11,225 nt of DNA from NCBI GenBank assembly GCA_946887345.1, contig CAMPKR010000047.1:1-11225 (forward strand), written 5' to 3'. The notes under the pieces are model-generated. The model was not told the origin of the DNA. It saw only the letters and a list, made by a program, of their open reading frames with translations, and searched no databases. Origin of the DNA: an uncultured Bacteroidota bacterium (GTDB taxonomy: Bacteria; Bacteroidota; Bacteroidia; Chitinophagales; Chitinophagaceae). Made by a program: the position numbers and the translations under genes. This document shows, piece by piece, positions 8,361 through 11,225 of this stretch; position 1 is the stretch's first letter; every line of letters begins with the position of its first letter.

Positions 8361-8380
8361 CGATAGAAGATTTGCTATAT

Positions 8381-8416
8381 AATAGAGCCGCACTACAGAG
8401 CGGCTCTATTTATTTT
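8381..8416. terminator. Bidirectional terminator between convergent genes
   Basis: AATAGAGCCGC (8381-8391) and GCGGCTCTATT (8400-8410) form a perfect 11-bp GC-rich stem with the loop ACTACAGA. TATTTT follows on the plus strand and an AT-rich run (ATATAGCAAATCTT) on the minus strand. It sits between the stops of the second CHU_C gene (plus) and the flavin reductase gene (minus), so it probably ends both transcripts. Confidence 0.75.
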
Positions 8417-8430
8417 AAGCGGGAGAGTGG

Positions 8431-9162
8431 TTAGCCGTATAGTTCCAGGTGAATGCTCTTTTTATCGTAACCCATGTTCACGATCTTGTGCCTGGCTTCA
8501 TCTATCATGTTGCGCCAGCCGCAAAGGAAAAAATTAGCAGGGGGGCAATCCTTGCAGATAGATTCATAAATAGCATGAACGTAGCCCTTGTGCCCGTCCC
8601 AATCCTCACGGGAAAGCGTGGGGTGATAAGTGAAGTTCTCCAATGATTTTTCTAATTCGCGCATTTCATCAGCATAGAGCAGATCTGACTGGACGCGGGT
8701 TCCGAAAATGAGGTGAAGATTTTTATGAGGCAGATTGTGCTTGTCGATATAATGCAGCATGGAGCGGAAGGGCGCGATGCCTGTGCCTGTACAAACCATG
8801 ATGATATCGCGGTCGATCTCTTCAGGTAAGGTAAATACGCCGTGAGGGCCACGAAGTGTGAATTCGCTGCCTTCTTTTATTTCTTTGAAGATATAGTTAG
8901 TGCCAAGTCCATCAGGAACATAGGAGATAAGCAGTTCGAATACATTGCTGCCGTCAGGCATGGATGCGATACTATAGCTGCGCCAGCGTTTATTCTTTTG
9001 CTCGTGTATAGGGAGATCAAGCGTAACGAATTGCCCGGGTTTGAAGGGGAAAGAATCAGTCTCCCGTAATTGTATAAAATAGCGGCGGGTATTGTGCGTT
9101 GCCTGCTCAATACGAGTTACTACACCTTGCTGCCATGGAGGGACCATACACAAATATAACAT
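8431..9162 (-). CDS. Ferredoxin/flavodoxin-NADP(+) reductase-type FAD oxidoreductase
   Basis: A 243-residue FNR-superfamily flavoprotein that moves electrons between NAD(P)H and a one-electron carrier, probably ferredoxin or flavodoxin, in the cytoplasm. The FAD domain carries KPGQFVTLDLP at 41-51 and RSYSIAS at 61-67, which holds the flavin, and GPHG at 105-108. The NAD(P) domain carries VCTGTGIAPFRSM at 123-135 and FFLCGW at 211-216. It ends in HLELYG, with the Glu near the C terminus common in bacterial reductases. There is no 2Fe-2S cluster motif, so it is the minimal two-domain form, and its partner cannot be named. It is the last gene of the minus-strand run, 14 bases after the stop of the preceding gene. 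An alternative ATG at 9147 would give a 238-residue protein starting MVPPWQQG; it fits the family fold as well or better, so the start is uncertain. Confidence 0.85.
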   Translation of the reverse strand: MLYLCMVPPWQQGVVTRIEQATHNTRRYFIQLRETDSFPFKPGQFVTLDLPIHEQKNKRWRSYSIASMPDGSNVFELLISYVPDGLGTNYIFKEIKEGSEFTLRGPHGVFTLPEEIDRDIIMVCTGTGIAPFRSMLHYIDKHNLPHKNLHLIFGTRVQSDLLYADEMRELEKSLENFTYHPTLSREDWDGHKGYVHAIYESICKDCPPANFFLCGWRNMIDEARHKIVNMGYDKKSIHLELYG

Positions 9163-9176
9163 TAATTGCAGGGCTT

Positions 9177-9884
9177 TTAATGTTGGCTGCCCTTATTACT
9201 GTATTGTTTGAAATTATTGCGTATCCACGCCTGCAGTTCAAGCCCGCTGGCAGCACGGGCAAAATCGTAGGGCATGGGGTAGGCGTTCATAAATCTCCCT
9301 GCATCCTCGCCCGTAAGCCCTGTTATTTTTGTTACTACCGCAATATTGTAGCGGGTGGCGATGAATTTCTCCTGCTCGCCGGTTATGAACTGGTTTTTAA
9401 AGTGTTTTAGCTTTTTCTCCCTGCCCGTAAGTATGCTGGCCATTTTAGAGAAGATGCCATTAAAGCCGATACCGAATCCTACATAAGTCTCTATCTTCTC
9501 GCTTGCATCCCTTAGCGCTTTGCGGTAAATAATACTGCGCTCTATAGAGTCCATTTGATAGCTGTTTCCCCGTACCTGCACCTCAGGCAGTGCCAGGTCG
9601 GAAGGGACTAACGCAATCACCTGTGTGCTACCCGGCGTGATGTGGGTAGTTTCTCTGCGTGTATAGTACCCCAGGCGGTAATAGAATATCAAGTCGCCCA
9701 CTGCCGCCTCAATGCGGAAACCGCCGAGGCTATCGGTGTACACGCTTTCGGCCGTACGTTTGTTGGCGACGAGAACATCTGCTATTGGTTTGTATGTTTT
9801 GGCATTGATGACGCTGCCCTGCATTACCTGGGCACTTGTGGCAAAGGGGAATATGAGCAGGCATATGAAAAGTAACCGTAGCAT
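9177..9884 (-). CDS. Exported carboxypeptidase-regulatory-like domain protein (second of a tandem pair)
   Basis: A 235-residue protein with a clear signal peptide (residues 1-18, cut after ATSA before Q) and no further obvious membrane helix, so probably periplasmic or outer-membrane associated. Residues 20-105 look like the CarboxypepD_reg-like beta-sandwich common in Bacteroidota (GSVINAKTYKPIADVLVANK, YTDSLGGFRI, FYYRLGYYTRR). No peptidase active site is present. The C-terminal part, about 108-228, is shared with the preceding gene: YQMDSI, FSKMASIL, TGL (188-190), MPYDFAR (204-210) and LELQAWIR (215-222). Its ATG overlaps the stop of the preceding gene as TAATG, which suggests translational coupling and a joint function. 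No role can be assigned from sequence. Confidence 0.8.
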   Translation of the reverse strand: MLRLLFICLLIFPFATSAQVMQGSVINAKTYKPIADVLVANKRTAESVYTDSLGGFRIEAAVGDLIFYYRLGYYTRRETTHITPGSTQVIALVPSDLALPEVQVRGNSYQMDSIERSIIYRKALRDASEKIETYVGFGIGFNGIFSKMASILTGREKKLKHFKNQFITGEQEKFIATRYNIAVVTKITGLTGEDAGRFMNAYPMPYDFARAASGLELQAWIRNNFKQYSNKGSQH

Positions 9885-10648
9885 TAGTGCACAGGCTTTG
9901 ACGTGAGGCTGTCTTTTACTTTAGGGATCTGCCTGTATTTCTCCCCGCTCATGTATGCTTTGTGTTTTGTCCTGATCCACATCTTCAGCTCAAGGTCTGT
10001 TGCGGTGCGGGCATAGTCGTAGGGCATGGCATTAGTGTTAATGAAATGAGCGAGCGTGTCGCCATTGAGTCCGGTGAGTGAATGAACAAGGTCGGGAGTG
10101 AAACGACTATCGACAAAGAGATCGGTCTCCCACCTGTAAAAGTCGTCCTGGAATTTAAAAGTGCGCTTGCTTTTTTGGGAGAACTGTTCGGCCAATACGG
10201 AGAAGGGACTCATAAAACCTGCATGACGAGCAGCAAGAGGGCGGGCGTAAGTGGTGCGCCTGTAGATGGAGTCTTTCTGGTATTTGGTGAGGCCAATGAC
10301 TGTTGTTTCATCCAGGGTATAACTGATAGAGGCCATCTGCACGTGTATTTCCGCAACACCGATGTTGTATGGGACAGTCTTCTGCTGAGCTTTGTAACCC
10401 ATAAGGGTGAAGGCAACTGCTTCGCCACCTTTGGCATCTATACTATAGGAGCCGTCTTCTTTGCAAAGAACTGACTCGCGGGTAACCAGGTTGGTGACAG
10501 CCACAGGATAGAGAGGCATCCCGCTCTCTTTATCGGTAATGCGGCCCACCATCTTTTGCCCATAGGAGGCAGCGGACAGGAGCAGGAAAAATATAAAAGC
10601 CAGGTATCGCAACAAAAACAGGCGAGGCCTTAAAATACCCCGCAGCAA
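9884..10648 (-). CDS. Exported carboxypeptidase-regulatory-like domain protein (first of a tandem pair)
   Basis: A protein of up to 254 residues with a signal peptide ending SAASYG before Q31. Residues 32-108 form a CarboxypepD_reg-like beta-sandwich (VGRITDKESGMPLYPVAVTN, EDGSYSID, FTLMGYKAQQ), a module often seen at the front of Bacteroidota outer-membrane proteins, but here without a TonB plug or barrel. The C-terminal part, 122-232, is paralogous to that of the next gene: KYQKDSIYRR, FSVLAEQFS, TGL (192-194), MPYDYAR (208-214) and LELKMWIR (219-226). The function is unknown. There is no ATG ahead of the signal peptide. The longest reading starts at TTG 10648; a TTG at 10612 would give a compact signal peptide beginning RYLAFIFFLLL and is a serious alternative. 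It is the first gene of the minus-strand run, divergent from kbl. Confidence 0.75.
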   Translation of the reverse strand: MLRGILRPRLFLLRYLAFIFFLLLSAASYGQKMVGRITDKESGMPLYPVAVTNLVTRESVLCKEDGSYSIDAKGGEAVAFTLMGYKAQQKTVPYNIGVAEIHVQMASISYTLDETTVIGLTKYQKDSIYRRTTYARPLAARHAGFMSPFSVLAEQFSQKSKRTFKFQDDFYRWETDLFVDSRFTPDLVHSLTGLNGDTLAHFINTNAMPYDYARTATDLELKMWIRTKHKAYMSGEKYRQIPKVKDSLTSKPVH

Positions 10649-10677
10649 CCGAAAATATGTGAAAAAAAATATAGAGA

Positions 10678-10707
10678 TTGTTAAATAGGGGGAATGGGCT
10701 TAATTTG
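10678..10707 (+). promoter_or_regulatory. kbl: Possible Bacteroidota-type promoter for kbl
   Basis: TTG at 10678-10680, a 20-base spacer, and TAATTTG at 10701-10707 loosely resemble the -33 TTTG / -7 TAnnTTTG promoter of this phylum. Transcription would then start a few bases before the kbl ATG at 10726, with a very short leader. The -7 match is one base short, and a second similar string (TAAAATTTG, 10711-10719) lies beside it, so the call is tentative. Confidence 0.3.
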
Positions 10708-10725
10708 CTGTAAAATTTGTGAGCA

Positions 10726-11225
10726 ATGTCGCGTAATTCATTTTACCAGCGCCTGCAGAACGAGCTGCAGGAGATAAAAGATTCAGGACTTTATAAAACC
10801 GAAAGGGTCATAGAATCTGAACAAGGTGCGGAAATAATTGTGAATGGCAAAAAAGCATTGAACTTCTGCGCCAATAACTACCTTGGGCTTTCTTCTCACC
10901 CTAAGACAATAGAAGCCGCACATGCTGCCATTAATGAGCGCGGCTATGGAATGAGCTCGGTACGCTTCATCTGCGGAACGCAGGACATTCACAAAACACT
11001 GGAAGACAAGCTTTCTAAGTTCCTGGGGACTGGGGATACTATACTGTATGTGGCCGCCTTTGATGCCAACGGTGGTGTTTTTGAACCGCTGCTGAATGAG
11101 CAGGATGCTATTATATCAGATGAGCTGAACCATGCCTCTATAATTGATGGCGTGCGCCTGTGTAAGGCACAACGTGCCCGCTATAAGCACAATGATATGG
11201 CCGACCTGGAAGTGCAACTAAAAGC
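10726..11225 (+). CDS. kbl: Glycine C-acetyltransferase (2-amino-3-ketobutyrate CoA ligase), 5' part
   Basis: This is the N-terminal 166 codons of a PLP-dependent alpha-oxoamine synthase; the gene runs off the window. The enzyme interconverts glycine plus acetyl-CoA with 2-amino-3-ketobutyrate plus CoA, and in threonine breakdown works after threonine dehydrogenase, in the cytoplasm. The amino-terminal pattern [19 protein letters not shown], then [14 protein letters not shown] (about 47-60), [15 protein letters not shown] (about 76-90), FDANGG (about 112-117), [18 protein letters not shown] (about 130-147) and RYKHNDM match Kbl proteins closely as I recall them; the NHASIIDG segment helps hold the cofactor. 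The PLP-binding lysine lies beyond the window. Related 5-aminolevulinate and 8-amino-7-oxononanoate synthases are less likely given the ICGTQDIHK segment. The reading frame is open to the edge. The gene is divergent from the minus-strand operon, with 77 bases between the starts. Confidence 0.93.
   Translation, partial: MSRNSFYQRLQNELQEIKDSGLYKTERVIESEQGAEIIVNGKKALNFCANNYLGLSSHPKTIEAAHAAINERGYGMSSVRFICGTQDIHKTLEDKLSKFLGTGDTILYVAAFDANGGVFEPLLNEQDAIISDELNHASIIDGVRLCKAQRARYKHNDMADLEVQLK

Noticed and set aside
8431..9162. Reductase component of an oxygenase or flavohaemoglobin
   Set aside because: There is no 2Fe-2S Cys motif or globin domain, and no oxygenase gene nearby; the plain two-domain reductase call is sufficient.
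9099..9410. 103-residue plus-strand open frame with a hydrophobic segment
   Set aside because: It spans the junction of two minus-strand genes in antisense; the apparent hydrophobic stretch comes from reading the reverse of coding sequence.
10082..10474. 130-residue plus-strand open frame
   Set aside because: It is antisense to the first exported CarboxypepD_reg-like gene, has no recognisable domain, and is explained by codon bias of the real gene.
9177..10648. SusC/TonB-dependent receptor fragments
   Set aside because: The front domain is similar, but both proteins are short with clean ends and no plug or barrel sequence, so they are not broken receptors.

Overview
The window looks like chromosomal DNA from a member of the Bacteroidota, probably near the Chitinophagales. 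The main evidence is two large secreted proteins ending in the gliding-motility-associated C-terminal domain (CHU_C, the type B sorting signal of the type IX secretion system). Two exported proteins with a carboxypeptidase-regulatory-like domain, the lack of clear Shine-Dalgarno sequences and the moderate GC content agree with this. The exact genus cannot be told from the sequence.

Layout: (1) Positions 1-200 carry no convincing gene; they hold a GC-rich, hairpin-forming intergenic element with a good intrinsic terminator. (2) 201-2228 (+) is a complete uvrB. (3) 2392-5373 (+) and 5562-8360 (+) are tandem paralogous giant surface or secreted proteins: signal peptide, a shared N-terminal beta-rich domain, SprB-like repeats (three in the first, two in the second), three PKD-like domains, an Ig-like spacer and CHU_C. 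Each is followed by its own terminator hairpin; the second hairpin lies between convergent genes and can serve both strands. (4) On the minus strand, 10648 to 8431 is a probable three-gene operon: two exported CarboxypepD_reg-like paralogues joined by a TAATG stop/start overlap, then 14 bases later a ferredoxin/flavodoxin-NADP reductase-type flavoprotein. (5) From 10726 (+), divergent from that operon, is the 5' part of kbl (glycine C-acetyltransferase), cut by the window end.

uvrB and kbl are housekeeping genes. The two CHU_C proteins presumably go through the Sec pathway and then the type IX system (whose machinery is not in this window) to the cell surface or medium, where repeat and PKD domains act as stalk or adhesive modules. 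The least explained part is the minus-strand operon, where two envelope proteins with an uncharacterised shared C-terminal region are linked to a cytosolic flavin reductase. No RNA genes, CRISPR arrays, insertion sequences or phage genes were seen.
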